Source: Prorocentrum cordatum
Lineage: Eukaryota > Sar > Dinophyceae > Prorocentrales > Prorocentraceae
Direction: 5' to 3'
Assembly (NCBI GenBank): GCA_963575745.1
Contig: CAUYUJ010005692.1
Span: 297,501 to 361,500 of the forward strand
Length of the DNA stretch: 64,000 bases
The position numbers and the translations under genes are program-made. This document shows positions 20,200 to 31,159 of the stretch, in pieces (position 1 is the first letter of the stretch; each line of letters opens with the position of its first letter). The notes beneath the pieces were generated by a model. It ran no database searches. It saw nothing but the letters and a program-made list of their open reading frames with translations, and was not told the origin of the DNA.

Positions 20200-21165
20200 A
20201 ATTCGAAATGCGCGCGCGGCCGACGCGCGAGAGTGGCCCGCATGGTATTATTTGACACGGACCGTGCCACCCCAGAACGACGGCAACGGCGTTCGAACGA
20301 TTTCGACATGCGCGCGCGCGAAGCCCGTTTGGTAGCATGTTATGAACATGTTGAACACGTATGGTCTTCTTAAGAATTCGCAAGAGCGCGCGCGCGCACG
20401 CTTTCGCTGAAAATTCGTTTTGCGAAACCATGTGTTTTGTATGATTGTTGGACACTCGATGTTGAAATTCTTCCGAAACCGAAAGTGGTTGAAGGATTTT
20501 GGCATGCGCGCGACGACGCGCACGCGTGCACTTCGTCTCAGTTGTTGTAAAGGGTTCTCGCGACGGCACGCGCGCAAGGGCGTTCGAACGATTTCGACAT
20601 GCGCGCGCGAAGCCCGTTTGGTAGCATGTTCGGAAATATTCAAAAACCTATGGTTTTCTGGAGAATTTGCAAGAATGCGCGCGCATGCTTTGTTTTGAAA
20701 ATCCGTGTTGCGAAACCGTATGTTTTATGTGCTTTGGACACTCGATGTTGAAATCCTTCCGAAACCGAAAGTTTTTGAAGGAGTTCGGCATGCACCCGCG
20801 ACGTCGCGCGCGCGCACTTCGTCTCATCTGTTGCAAAGGACTCTCGCGACGGCACGCGCGCAAGGGCGCTCGAACGATTTCGACATGCGCGCGCGAAGCC
20901 CGTTTGGTAGCAGCTTCTGGAAATACTTTAAAACCGATGGCTTCCTACAGAATTCGCAAGAACGCACACGCATGCTGTTTGTTCTTAATCCGCGTTGCGA
21001 TAACATGATTTACGTTTGATGGACACTCGATTTTGAAATCCTTCCGAAACCGAAGGTTTTTGCGACGTCGCACGCGTGTGCACTTCGTCCCGTTCTTTCT
21101 CGAGGGATAATTGAGAACTTATGATCTTTGATAAACGAGCGCGCGCATAGTATTTTTTGCAGAGG
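20200..21165 (+). repeat. ~290-bp tandem repeat, three units
   Basis: Units start near 20,291, 20,582 and 20,868 (GTTCGAACGATTTCGACATG; the third has GCTCGAACG). Each contains AGCCCGTTTGGTAGCA, AATTCGCAAGA plus GCGC runs, GACACTCGAT, and a hairpin-prone TCCTTCCGAAACCGAAAG. A diverged single copy lies at 58,810-59,345, which also carries the lead GCATGGTATTATTTGACA (here 20,240-20,257) and the end ATAGTATTTTTTGCA. Confidence 0.9.
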
Positions 21166-21364
21166 ATGGCGGGGGGGCCGATACCGGCCTGGCTGGGATA
21201 GTATGGATTCACAGTTAGGATGGACATTGGGTCAGAATAGGATGTGTGTTGCATCGGTTCACGGGGGGTCTTTAACCCCGGGGGGGAGGGTAGCAGAACC
21301 TGTTTCTCTTTCGAAAGGAGAATCTATGTTGCACAATGTATGTGGTGCAATCTACGTTGTGCAA

Positions 21365-21545
21365 TCGAGGCGGCGACGGGGCGGGGCGGCGACGGGGCGG
21401 CGACGGCGACCACGGAGCCGCCAGAACGCCACCCAGGCCCAGACGACGGGCAGCGACGGGGCGGCGACGGGGCGGCGACGGCGAGCCCAAGCCCAGACGA
21501 CTGGCGGCGACGAGGCGGCGACGGGGCGGCGACGGCGAGCACGGA
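21365..21545. repeat. GGCGGCGAC tandem array
   Basis: Repeated GGCGGCGACGG units interrupted by CCAGACGAC segments. A GTATGTGGTGCAATCTACG motif just before it (about 21,338-21,356) also occurs near 19,701-19,742. Confidence 0.85.
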
Positions 21546-22493
21546 GCCGACACCTGGGCCCAGTTCCTCAGAACAGAAATAAAATTCCTAAAGTGCAAGC
21601 ACTGTTTGGGGAATAGTTTCATAGCACCAACCGCTGCTCTTAGAACATAAAGCCAATGGTCCAAACCAAGACAGCCTCAGTCAGAAAGGTTCTAAGAATA
21701 TTTCGGCCAAAACACATGAGGCTCTTAGAACATGTGTTGGAAGACCTATAGGCAAGCAGCGACGCTTCGCCACTGCCTGAAACCCCCGCAACCCCTCGAC
21801 ACCCTGGAGTGCGACTCCGAGGCAGAGGACAATGGAGACACACTCAGGCGGCCGATCGCCTCCTTAGTTATCCTCCTGCTCACGCTCACTTCGGGCGTTC
21901 GTCGACGGGGGGCGGGAGCCCAACTGGTGGTGAGGAATCGCCCGCCCTTTCAGCACCCTGTTCGCTCGCGGTGGGAGCTTTTAGGCCGCTTAGAGCCTAC
22001 GTACATGGGCCAGCAGGGAAACTTCCGTGCAATTCTCGATCCTCCTTCCTGCCCGTTCACCCCTCCCCCGCTGCCGAGCGCCCAATCACCGGCGCGCGTG
22101 CCTTCGTGTGTTCACCATCGATCGTGCCATGCTGCCATGCTGCGTGCCCCCACCAGCGCCACGCGCGGCGGGACCCCCAGACATTCGACGTCGCGAGCTC
22201 TTCACAACGCGGCTCCCCAGAGGTCAGGACCCCTTCCCCGAGGCCGGCGTTTCATCTGGAGCCGTTGCTTGACCGTCACGAGGGTCGACAGGGGCCCCCC
22301 GAGGCCGAAAGCGGCCAAACACCGACCGTCGCGATTCTCTTCCACGCCGCGAGGAGGCTTGGGTCCCACCGAGCCCCCTCGCCACCCCCCGAGGTGCGAG
22401 GGCCTCGAGGACGGGCCCCGGGGGGGCCGTTTTGTAGCGCGCTTCGCTGGCTTCTGGCGCCGTCCCGGCGCAGTGACGTCCCACTGCGTCGTC
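21546..22493. other. No gene recognised; 3' flank of the GT61-like gene
   Basis: A plus-strand frame (21,732-22,640) is long but runs antisense through the glycosyltransferase C-terminus and has no family features. TTCTAAGAA and CTCTTAGAACAT words recur between 21,640 and 21,740. Confidence 0.4.
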
Positions 22494-24599
22494 CTAGTGG
22501 GCCTTCAGGCACGCCCTGAGGTCCCCATCCAGAGCCGCCAGATCGGAGTCCAGGAGGTTCACGAAGTGGAAGTGCTTGATCCACTTGTCCCGCCTCTTGT
22601 CCTGGAACCACGGCGCCTTCAGGCCGTTCACGGTCAGTAGGGTGCTGAGGTTGATGTGAAGTTTGTGCCAGGACAGGAACCTGTTCTCGATCGCGAGGGC
22701 CTGATTAGTTCGCCACTCCTTCGTACTCGCATCATTCAAATACGTGGTGAATTCCATTACGCAGCTCGGTACCGTGGTAAAGAGGGAATTGACGAAAGCC
22801 GCCCCATGATAACCGATGGTGCCCACGGCGTTCGTAAATATTCTCAGGGTGTCCGTGACAGTCTCCGAGCCGAAATCCGCAACCGTGCACCGAGGCACGA
22901 AGTGGAGTGTCCACCTCGGATCCCTTCGAATTCGACTTCCAATACGGAGATTGTACAGTTTCACTGGGGGCTTAGAGCCCCGTCTAGGAGAGCTCCAAGA
23001 CGACCCCCAGGAGGCCACCGAGAGGCCAAAATCGTGTGTGCCCTTGGAGTGCTTGACTGTCTTTCGCGTTGCGGCCTGCTCGCGCTTCCGCCAGCCCGAG
23101 ACGGCCCAAGAGAGCCCTCCAAGACGACCTCAAGACGCCCCAAGCGGGCCCCAGGACAGCCCAAGAGGGCACCAAGATGGCTCATGAAGGGGTGGGGCGG
23201 GCGGTTCTTTGCGCGTGTGCACATGCGGGGGCCAGCACTCCGCTCGGAGCGACCATGCCAAAATGGCAACATTGAAGTGGGCTCCCCGTGACCTTCTGGA
23301 GGTAGGCGGCAAGGCGTAAAAATTCTGTAATAACGAAAGTACGTGTTGCGGGCCCAAAGCCGGATTTCCAGATTTCCTGGACGCTCTCGGGCGCTCTTGG
23401 GCGGTCTCGGGGTGCGTCGCGTGACTGTTCCAAGGAGCCCTCGGGAGCGTGGTTCGGAGCCCGCCCTGCCCGTTTTCGGATTTCGGGAGAATTTCCGGAT
23501 TGAACCTTCCTCCCCAAAAAGGGACACCTCAGACTGCAATGCAAGTTCTAGCCCTTCAGCCCAAGATCGCCCACGAGACAGCAGGCAGGCAGAAGAGACC
23601 CAAGACGCCTCAAAAAGGGCGCCAGGAAGAACCCAGACGCCCCGAAAAGGCCCCCAGGAGACTCCTAAGAGGCGCCAGGCCCTGAAACAGGCCCCCAAGA
23701 GACCCTAGAGAAACCCAAAAAAGGCATCGAAAAGGCCCCCGAGAGCCCCCCTGGAGGCCACTCGTGTCCACGACCCAACCACTATGGCGGGATGTGCCGA
23801 AGGCCACAAAATACTCTGCGAATCCAACTTTCTCAGCGCCCGCGATGTCCTTCAGAATGTTCTTCAAGGCCGTATGCGCCGGCGGATACATGACGCGAGA
23901 TGCAGAATTCTGGCGATCCAACAAGACAAGCTGAGCTTTGTCGGGCGAAGGCACGACCTTGGCGACATCGCGATGCATCGCGCGCACATTTGCCGCCCAA
24001 TCGATCGGGTATCGACCCGTGATGTTCTTGAGTCTAGGAAACTCGTTCATGTAATACTTCTCGACCTGATCGGTCACATTCGGGTCCACCGCGTGCGCTA
24101 TCAAGGAGTCCGCGCAAGGCTTCGCGTAGTCGATGAAACGAGCACCTTTTTCCAGCATGTCTGGGATCAAGGCCTCGAGAAATGGCATCATGTTGGGTCG
24201 GAGGGAGTAGGTCAGGATGCAGACAGTCCCCTTTGCCTTCCTCGCCATGTCCAGCAACCCGTAGCTCGGCAGCAGGCAGTCCGCCAGGCGATGGTAGTAG
24301 CCCGAACGCTTCTCAAAGTGGTGCGGACAGCTCAGATCGATCGTAAAGGCGCAGCCTGTACACTCGTCTGTCGCGAGTAGGGCAGCCCCTGCCCCGCCGT
24401 TCCGCGTCCGGTGGCTTTGGATATCCTCCTGGTAGACAGGCTCATCGTTTGACCATGTGCCATCCTCGTCGGCCCCTGCACTGGCTGTGGGATCGTCATG
24501 GCGCAATCCGGCTGCGGGTGCACTATTGGGTCTAAGGGGAGGGGGTGACACCAAGCTCTCGGCCAGCAGGATGCCGCTGAGCGCCAGGTGCCACAACAT
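22494..24599 (-). CDS. GT61-like glycosyltransferase, two exons
   Basis: Predicted type II or secretory-pathway glycosyltransferase of the GT61/DUF563 type. Proposed exon 1 is 24,599-23,815 and exon 2 is 22,914-22,494; the intron of 900 nt has GT at 23,814 and AG at 22,916-22,915. Together they give 1,206 nt, exactly 401 codons plus TAG. The ATG at 24,599 follows an in-frame TGA 18 nt upstream, and the first residues (MLWHLALSGILLAESLV) look like a signal anchor. Exon 1 carries SCPHHFEKRSGYYHRLADC and a Rossmann-like LVLLDRQNS segment. Exon 2 carries GTIGYHGAAFVNSLF, matching the family's 'G-x-H-G-A' signature, then a hydrophobic VMEF strand. No frameshift is needed. The exact junction is inferred, and other AG sites lie close by. 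Substrate is unknown; in other eukaryotes GT61 enzymes transfer pentoses or GlcNAc. Confidence 0.75.
22970..23760 (-). repeat. CTTGG-family array 5, inside the GT61 intron
   Basis: CCAAGA-N-GGCCC units on the plus strand occupy nearly the whole proposed 900-nt intron, mainly 22,970-23,190 and 23,380-23,760. AT-richer parts include 23,260-23,360 and a possible island A near 23,460-23,560. The array is therefore probably transcribed and spliced out. Confidence 0.8.
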
Positions 24600-25586
24600 C
24601 CATGCACGTAGTGTTCAGGTATGTGGTTATGAAGACCCAGCGTGTCCTGGACTTGGCATTCCTTGGGCCAAAGTGGCAACGGACTGACCGCCTCATCTGC
24701 TCAAGCTGCTTCACCCGTCAGAACAAGCCTCATCTGCAAATATCTGGCGAGTCACGACCTCCTGCCCAGAACCTGCGAGGCCCAAGGCATCTCCTCCGTC
24801 GCCAGCCCCACCACCCTCAAGCCGACCGAGGTCCGTGATTAGCAAGTGTCCCTCTCCATATTCCTACTCTTGGGCCTGGCTGGTGGCCAATGCCCCCCTC
24901 GTTTTCTCGGTCGGACTGCTCTCGAGTGCTAGACTAGCGTTGAAGACCATGGCAATGCGACTCTCCAGTTCGCTTGCCACGACCTGCTGGAGTAGTACTC
25001 GATGCGAGATTTGACCCTCCGATTCGCATGCGTGGCCAACATGAACGCCTCAGATGTCTCTTCAGCATTGACCTGGCAACGCTACTGAAGTAGCGTTCGC
25101 CTCCATCACCCGGCTGGGCGACATCACCAAATACTTCCTCATCAGTGATGGGACCGGACGGTCTCAGTCCCTGCGTGCGTGGCTGAAGTGGGGGTTCGCG
25201 GTGCGGATTCTCGTTGGTAGTATTACTTGTTATGTGTGAAAAGCATCATTACCAAAATTAGTGCCGCTCTTATTAGCATGCGGAAGCTTATGCTGATGAC
25301 TCTCCGTGTTGCTATCAGTACCCATGCTAGCACGACTAAAACTACGATTATAAATAATAGCTGCATTGTTCGTATTATCATGTGTCTTCATATATTAGTA
25401 TGAATGCTCCCGCTCGTCTCATCTTCGTGCGACTACTACTAATCGTTATTGCTATTATTACAAGTCCGCTTGTTCTGGCATTACAAGTTATAGTCATCGT
25501 AATACTCGTGCACTTAATCTTCATCGTAACGATTATTCCCCACAGGGTGCTTGCACTCAGTGTGCCTTACTTGTGTTATAAGGTAA
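24600..25586. other. Upstream region of the GT61-like gene; no second gene
   Basis: The first 250 bp are GC-rich. From about 25,215 it becomes AT-rich with TATTA/ATTAT words. A 91-codon plus-strand frame (25,382-25,657) is hydrophobic (Leu/Ile/Val-rich) but lacks any family signal. No promoter motif is claimed. Confidence 0.4.
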
Positions 25587-25735
25587 TTAGGCCCCGGTGG
25601 CAGTCCGCCAGCTCGTCGCCGCAAGTCGCCGCCGTCCGTCGCCGCCACGTGCATTAGGCCCCGGTGCCGATCTGGCTGGCTCGTCGCCGCCCGTCGCCGC
25701 CCGTCTCAGCTGTGCGTCGCCGCCACCTTGCACTC
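25587..25735. repeat. GTCGCCGCC-rich segment with a 69-bp duplication
   Basis: ATTAGGCCCCGGTG occurs at about 25,587 and 25,655, each followed by GCTCGTCGCCGC and further GTCGCCGCC units. Confidence 0.75.
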
Positions 25736-25761
25736 GTCCACTCTCGCTCGTCCACTCGAAC

Positions 25762-25876
25762 AGCATAGCACAGCAGAGAGTAGAACAGCTTGACGCAGCA
25801 CAGCGTAGCATAGCTTAATACGGCATAGCTTAGCATAACACGGAACGGCACAGCGTAGCATATAATAGCATGGTAC
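25762..25876 (+). repeat. AGCAT-type pentanucleotide array, 23 units in register
   Basis: The 115 bp can be cut into 23 consecutive pentamers (AGCAT, AGCAC, AGCAG, AGCTT, AGCGT, GGCAT, AACAC and so on) without any indel. The first base is almost always A or G and the third mostly C. Confidence 0.85.
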
Positions 25877-26174
25877 AACCAACGTAGTGCGACTGAAAAC
25901 TGCACCGCATCCTCCTTGTCCTACTGTCGTTGAGCCCTCTGGTCCTCCTCGTCCAGTCCTCCTGGTCCCGATCCGGCGGAGTTCCAGAAGTGTGGTGGCA
26001 TCGTGAATCCTCTGCCCCTTCTCGTCGAGCCGTCCTCGATATCCTCGTGATGAACGTCGTCGTCGTCGTCCTCCAGTCTCCTCCCTCAAAGTGGATAGTC
26101 CGATGCGTGATGAACTCTTCTCGAGGAAGAACAAACTCAATCAACATAAACTTTGGGAGGTCCGCATGGATTTC

Positions 26175-26243
26175 TTGGATCGGCGCTGAACCCCTCCCTG
26201 GCGCGCGGAGCGCACCATGGAGGGGGCTCCAGCGCCGATCCAA
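26175..26243. other. Long hairpin, 14 + 7 bp stem
   Basis: Perfect arms TTGGATCGGCGCTG (26,175-26,188) and CAGCGCCGATCCAA (26,230-26,243). An inner CCCCTCC (26,191-26,197) pairs with GGAGGGG (26,219-26,225) across a small internal loop; the terminal loop is 21 nt. It is flanked by unremarkable DNA. Confidence 0.85.
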
Positions 26244-26564
26244 AAGCAAGACGAAACCAGGACCAGGACAAAATCGGACCGGGACAAGTCGGGGATCTAT
26301 GCGATCCAGCGGTTCTGGAAGATGTATCTAGCACCACAGCCGTTCCAAAGCATTTCCGAAACGACTTATCCTGGTTCTAGCCCCGCCCATAAGAGTTTTG
26401 CACGGAACTCCGAACACGTTGACATCATGCTTCACACGAGAAATAGCGCAATCCATACTGCCAGTAGTAGTCTTTACTGGTGTTGTTTTTGAAATTGATA
26501 TTGTGATGAGTTGTCCTATTGTATTCTTCTGACCGTTCATGTTATCCTGGTGGTCTCCAAACCA

Positions 26565-26970
26565 GGTGGTGAGACACCCGGTGTTGACCCCGATTCCCCC
26601 CCAAAAGAAATTCTGGGTCACCACCGGGTTCGGGGACACGCGGTCGCCACGAGGCTTTGCGTCTCCTGGGCCAGCCAGCGCTCGAAAAACATTACCCGAA
26701 TCGTCCAAAACTCACCACCGGGTGTTCTCACCACCACGTTTCGGGAGCGGCCAAGAGGGGGGTGTCCAAGAGGGGGGGGTGCAAATCATGGCCGACGGCA
26801 TGTGCGCGGCCCAGAAGGGGGGGGCCAGGGACGTAATGAAACAAGAAGGGGCGCCACGAGATCTGGGGAAATAGCCTGGCCCGCGCCATGAAATCCCCCC
26901 CCCCCTAGTCATCACCCCCCTCTTTTCCGCCCCCGAACGTTTAAGGACCAAAACTCACCACCGGGTGTTC
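26565..26970. repeat. CACCACCGGGTG inverted and direct repeats
   Basis: GGTGGTGAGACACCCGGTG (26,565-26,583) is the reverse complement of 26,716-26,735 apart from one extra base. A 23-bp direct repeat beginning CCAAAACTCACCACCGGG sits at 26,705-26,727 and again at 26,948-26,970, immediately before a CCT array. Confidence 0.85.
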
Positions 26971-27050
26971 CCTCCTCCTCCTCCTCCTCCTCCTCCTCCT
27001 CCTCCTCCTCCTCTTCCTCCTCCTCCTCCTCCTCCTCCTCCTCCTCACCA
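26971..27050. repeat. (CCT)n array
   Basis: Nearly perfect CCT run, bordered on its left by the CACCACCGGGTG repeat. Confidence 0.95.
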
Positions 27051-27139
27051 CTACGTCTAAGGACCACCAGTTATCGTCCAACGCTCGAAGAGGGGCCCGG
27101 GAAGCAGGCACGCACGGGACGCCCGAGGCCAGCCCCGGG

Positions 27140-27500
27140 GCGTCGGCCTCGCCCCCCGCTCTCGGCGGCGACGAGCGGGGCGAATAGCCCAGGGGCGGGC
27201 ACTTCACGCATTCGCCCGGGGGCCTTTTTGGGAGACATAGATCGGGGCGACGACGATCGGGGCGCATAGCCCAGGGGCGGGCACTTCACGCATTCGCCCA
27301 GGGGGCCTTTTCGAAGACATGGATCCTCCGCTCTCGGCGACGACGATAGGGGCGAATAACCCAGGGGCGGGCACTACACGCATTCGCCCGGGGGCCTTTT
27401 CGAAGACATGGATCCTCGGAACACCTGACGACGATAGGGGCGAATAGCCCAGGGGCGGGCACTACACGCATTCGCCCAGGGGCCTTTTCGAATACATGGA
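27140..27500 (-). repeat. ~85-bp tandem repeat, four units
   Basis: GCCCAGGGGCGGGCAC (or AACCC variant) begins near 27,187, 27,269, 27,359 and 27,447, with spacing 82, 90 and 88 bp. Each unit continues CACGCATTCGCCC, then GGGGGCCTTTTCGAAGACAT, then GACGACGAT. A solo copy occurs at 2,155-2,225. The minus strand reads as PAPGLFAP-type peptides. Confidence 0.9.
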
Positions 27501-27977
27501 TCATCGGAGCACCTGCATACGTGCCTTGCTCCCCCCCGAGCTACTCGCCCCCTATCGTCGCCTCCGACGCTCCCGCTGGCGGCCTCTTTTCCAGCGCAGG
27601 GCCCAGGCCAAACCAGCAGCTGTCGTGGGAGCTCCGTCGCTGGAACGCGCCAGGCATCCTTCGTGGAGCAGAACAGCAGTGACGCGCCGCCGAGGGGAAA
27701 ATCCATCAGCGTGTGACGCTGTTGACGAAACACCAGGCCTTCAAACAAGAGCGAAGGAGCAACACGCTGACGGGCTGATCACCAACAGAAGCGCGTCACT
27801 GGTGCTCGCTCCGCTCCCGAACGCTGCAGCGCTGGAACCGCGGGCCGTCGCCACGGATGCGCCCCTGGGAGCAGAAGAAAAACTGCGCGAGCAGCACTGC
27901 TCGGTCGCCTGAAGACTCGCACGCCTGGAGAGGCCGCCTCCACCAACTGAGGGGGAATCGGAGGGGACAGGCTCAAA
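27501..27977 (+). other. Unassigned open frame 27,496-27,912
   Basis: A 138-codon plus-strand frame of ordinary composition (Ala/Arg-rich), ending at TGA. No domain is recognised. It begins inside the last unit of the 85-bp array, so it may be chance. Confidence 0.2.
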
Positions 27978-28120
27978 GGGGGGGGAAAACATCGACCTGG
28001 CATTGGCGACACATCGCCGATTGATCGACGGTAGGCCCCCGACAGCGCATTCCCACCCTCCTGGGCGGGTTGGGGCCACGGGCCCCTGTCAGCGATTCAT
28101 GGTCGATTGGAGATCGATGC
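27978..28120 (+). repeat. Dispersed hairpin element, copy 2
   Basis: Same block order as the copy at 12,864-12,999: AAACATCGACCTGG, hairpin ATTGGCGA (28,002-28,009) / TCGCCGAT (28,014-28,021), GATCGACGG, TCCTGGGCGGGTT, CGGGCCCCTGTC and GATCGATGC. Confidence 0.85.
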
Positions 28121-29221
28121 ATCCCGCCCTGAGCTTATCCCTCGATAACGTTGCCACTGGGTCATCGCACGCAAGACATCCCTGCTACAAATCCGGCATG
28201 CCTGCCACAAGAAGGGTATCAACAGCTCTGCGAGGCGGCTCCGCCCGCTCTGCTGGGGGTGTGCCCATCCAGGCGCTTCTTCTCAGCACCCAGGTGGGGG
28301 GCGACATCCCACCCGGGTGCCCGTGACAGGGCGCCCCTCCCCTCAAGAGTTGCTCTAGGCCGTCCTCTTGTCGGTGCGTCTGCAGGGGGCACGCGACGGG
28401 GGGACCGCGAACCAGCCGCTCGCGGCACGCTCGTGCCGTGACGACCTGCGCGCTGGTGGCTTGCACCGCGTCCTCCTCCCCTCTCGCAAGACACCCTGAA
28501 GCGACAACGACCCAGGACCAGACCCAGCGGGCGCAGGGCGGGAAAAACTGTGGCCACAGCACCCTCATGACAGCCGAAGAGGGCAATTTGCTGATTGACT
28601 TGGCAGCGCGGGGGTTCTGTCAACATCCGATCCCCCTCCCTCTCCCGGGGACCACGCCCAGCGCCACTATGACGCGTACTCAGTAGACATGGACTTTGGT
28701 CGATGTAGAGAAATGACGATCTCGTGCCACTCTCCTGCCAGCCTCCTGCGCGCTGCCGAAACATCCGTTTCTGAACACCCGTCTCGGTGACGCTGACGCG
28801 CTGTAAAACACACAAGCAAAAAAAAACGCCAGGGGTCTGGGCCCAGTCGAAGCATGGCCACAAGAACGCGGGTCAAGAACAGCAGCCCTCCGTCGAAATC
28901 TCAATGCCCCATGAACATACCCAGAAAAAAAAACATTCCTGGGTGGAGCATTCCAGGGTACCCATCCAAAGCTAAGGTTGTTAATATAAGCCTCCCAGAT
29001 GGGGTCCGATTAGATTGGGTCGGAGGATCGCGCCGCATCACCCATGCATCGCCGATGCATCGGCGCCATCGGCGTAAAGAAAATCGGGCTCCACATGGAG
29101 CCGCATCATCGATACATCGGAGATGCGGAACGACCCTTCGACCCCGTCTGCTCGGACCCCATCAGGAAGGGCTCGAGTCCTTCAACGGCGCGAGGCTGAA
29201 CGCAGAACTCCTCGGCCGACT
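28121..29221. other. GC-rich DNA, no recognised gene; palindromes near 29,050
   Basis: A 214-codon minus-strand frame (28,219-28,863) has no family features. CGCCGATGCATCGGCG (29,050-29,065) is a perfect 16-bp palindrome. GGCTCC/GGAGCC arms with a 4-nt loop follow at 29,087-29,102. The vocabulary resembles the dispersed hairpin element, but I could not align a full copy. Confidence 0.45.
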
Positions 29222-30212
29222 CACTTCTTGGGGGCGCGGGCCACCTCCTTCCAGGTCGGCCTCTCGTCCCGGGTGCCGTCCCTCGGGACCCGCCAGGGGC
29301 CTGGAAGCGGCCTTCGGGCGCCGAGGTTGGCGAGGAAGCCTCTGGCGCGACGGCTTCCATTCAACAGATCTGGACGCCCGGAATGGATACGGAAAAATGT
29401 ATGAAAACCAGCAGCGGCCGCTGTTGGGCAGGCGATCTTGTGTGTCGAAAGGACACTGTCGGCGGCGACATCGAGAGCGAGCCATGTTCCGCATGGACAG
29501 GGGCTCCTGTCCGTCTTCGTCACTTATCTTTCCGTACCCATGCCGATCGCACCGACCACAAGGGCCTGTGGGTCAGGTCAAGTCGGAAGCCGTGCATCTG
29601 CAAAACGCGTTGGCGGCCAGGGGCTGGTCCAGCCAGGATAGGCGCATGTGGGTGGCTGGCGGCACGCCCGATGGTAAGGACTCGGGCGGCCTACCACGCC
29701 GCCGGCAACAGCTGGCATGCGCCGACAACGATAACGAGAAAGATTACGAGGAAGACCGCCACCTGCCCGAGCACAAACTGGGCCCAGACCACGGGAGAGC
29801 GCCCGAAGTTCACCATGAAGGAATAGGGCCAAGCCCTGGTAAGGCTGGAGCCGATGTGTCGTGGCCGCTCTGGGGGGCAAGGAGCCCAAACAACAACCCG
29901 ACCGACAGGAGCAATGACTCACGGCACGAGCACCGCGATGGTCAAGCGGCAGGAGGAAGGTAGCCGTAGTCGTGGTGTGGTGTGGCTGTGTTCGGGCGTC
30001 CAGCTCGGTGCACCTCCAGACTTCAGCTCGGAGAGGCATCGTACTGTTCCTCGCCATGGGTGGCCTTGCTGGTGGTGCACGCGTTGATGTTCACTCCTCC
30101 GATTCAATTGTAAAATGCCCAACGAGGGAGCGACGTGAGGGGAGTCAAGTTTGAACCCTACCACTAGTCTGGTTAACAACAAGAACAAACCACAATGCAA
30201 GAGAAGGAACAC
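29222..30212 (-). CDS. Possible multi-exon membrane protein
   Basis: A minus-strand frame opens at 30,212 with a signal-like MFLLLHCGLFLLLTRLVVGF. It continues to about 29,923, where GTGAGT provides a good donor. Splicing to an AG at 29,837-29,836 removes 87 nt and keeps the frame. The next segment, down to about 29,690, reads FMVNFGRSPVVWAQFVLGQV followed by a run of Val/Ile/Leu, a clear transmembrane helix. Further down, 29,440-29,222 has a basic C-terminal-looking peptide ending EVARAPKK and TGA. No family is recognised, and joining these parts into one gene is inference. Part of it may be chance in GC-rich DNA. Confidence 0.35.
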
Positions 30213-31131
30213 CTGCGCCGAAATCTTAGGAGGAAGCTACCGTGTTTGTTTTCTTGTGTAAGGGGGCGAGGGAGACCCGACTGACAACAAGGACAACGGG
30301 GCTCTTGCTCGAGCAAAAAAACGGCCCGTCCCTAGGGTTCACTTTCCCCTGATGTTTCGTTCACCTCTGGAGGGTCTGTCGGGCCAGCCCCCTGCCCTCC
30401 GACGCCGTGTTTTTGTGCATCCGCGGGGCCTCCATCTGCCCTCATGTTCCTCCTTATCCTACCACCTCCGTGGCCATCTCTCCTCCTCCCTCCTCCTGCT
30501 CCTACTCCGTCCTCGTACCTTCACCGATCCTTCGTGTGGATTTCCCGCCGAGGGGCACATACTTTTGAAGGCCACAGCAAGCGGGCCCAATGTGACAGAT
30601 ACCGCCCATGAACCTGAGGGAACCCAGGCTATTGTCCCCACTGGCACGGATCGCATTCTCAATTCACTATCTTGTCAGGTTGTGCGTAGTCCTCAAAGCG
30701 CACGCGTCTCTGGGGAGCATTCCACAGCGGATGGGTATAAACATCCTGGTGTTCTGGACCGACCCAAACTCCCACAGGTTATCAGCAGTTTGGGCGATGC
30801 GTTGGGCGGCACGTTATCCTTGCTTTCGAAGAGGTTCTCACGTCGCGTTCTCTTTCCCTTGATGCGTGCCCCTCTGTGTGTGCAACATCCTATCCTCGTT
30901 TCCGTCTGCATGTCTCTGCTTTTTTGTGTGTGTGTGTATATATATATATATATTGTTGCGTGGAAGCCCTACGTTTCGTCGCCCGTTTCTGCGTCTCTGT
31001 TGGAACGGCACCGCTGCAGAACAGACATCGCCTTGCGAGCAAGTGAGCCTCAGGCGCGGGTGGCATCTTAGGTTCAGGTGCCCGTGCCTCTGCATTTTCG
31101 GCGACCGTTACAGGTGCGCGCCGACATTTGT
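30213..31131. other. No recognised gene
   Basis: A 239-codon plus-strand frame (30,352-31,071) has no family features and runs through a TGTG/TATA microsatellite (about 30,927-30,953). The start of the region may hold the 5' flank of the minus-strand frame at 30,212. Confidence 0.35.
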
Positions 31132-31159
31132 CCCCCCCCCCCCCCCCCCCCCCCCCCCC
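31132..31159. repeat. C28 homopolymer
   Basis: Uninterrupted run of 28 C. Confidence 0.98.
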
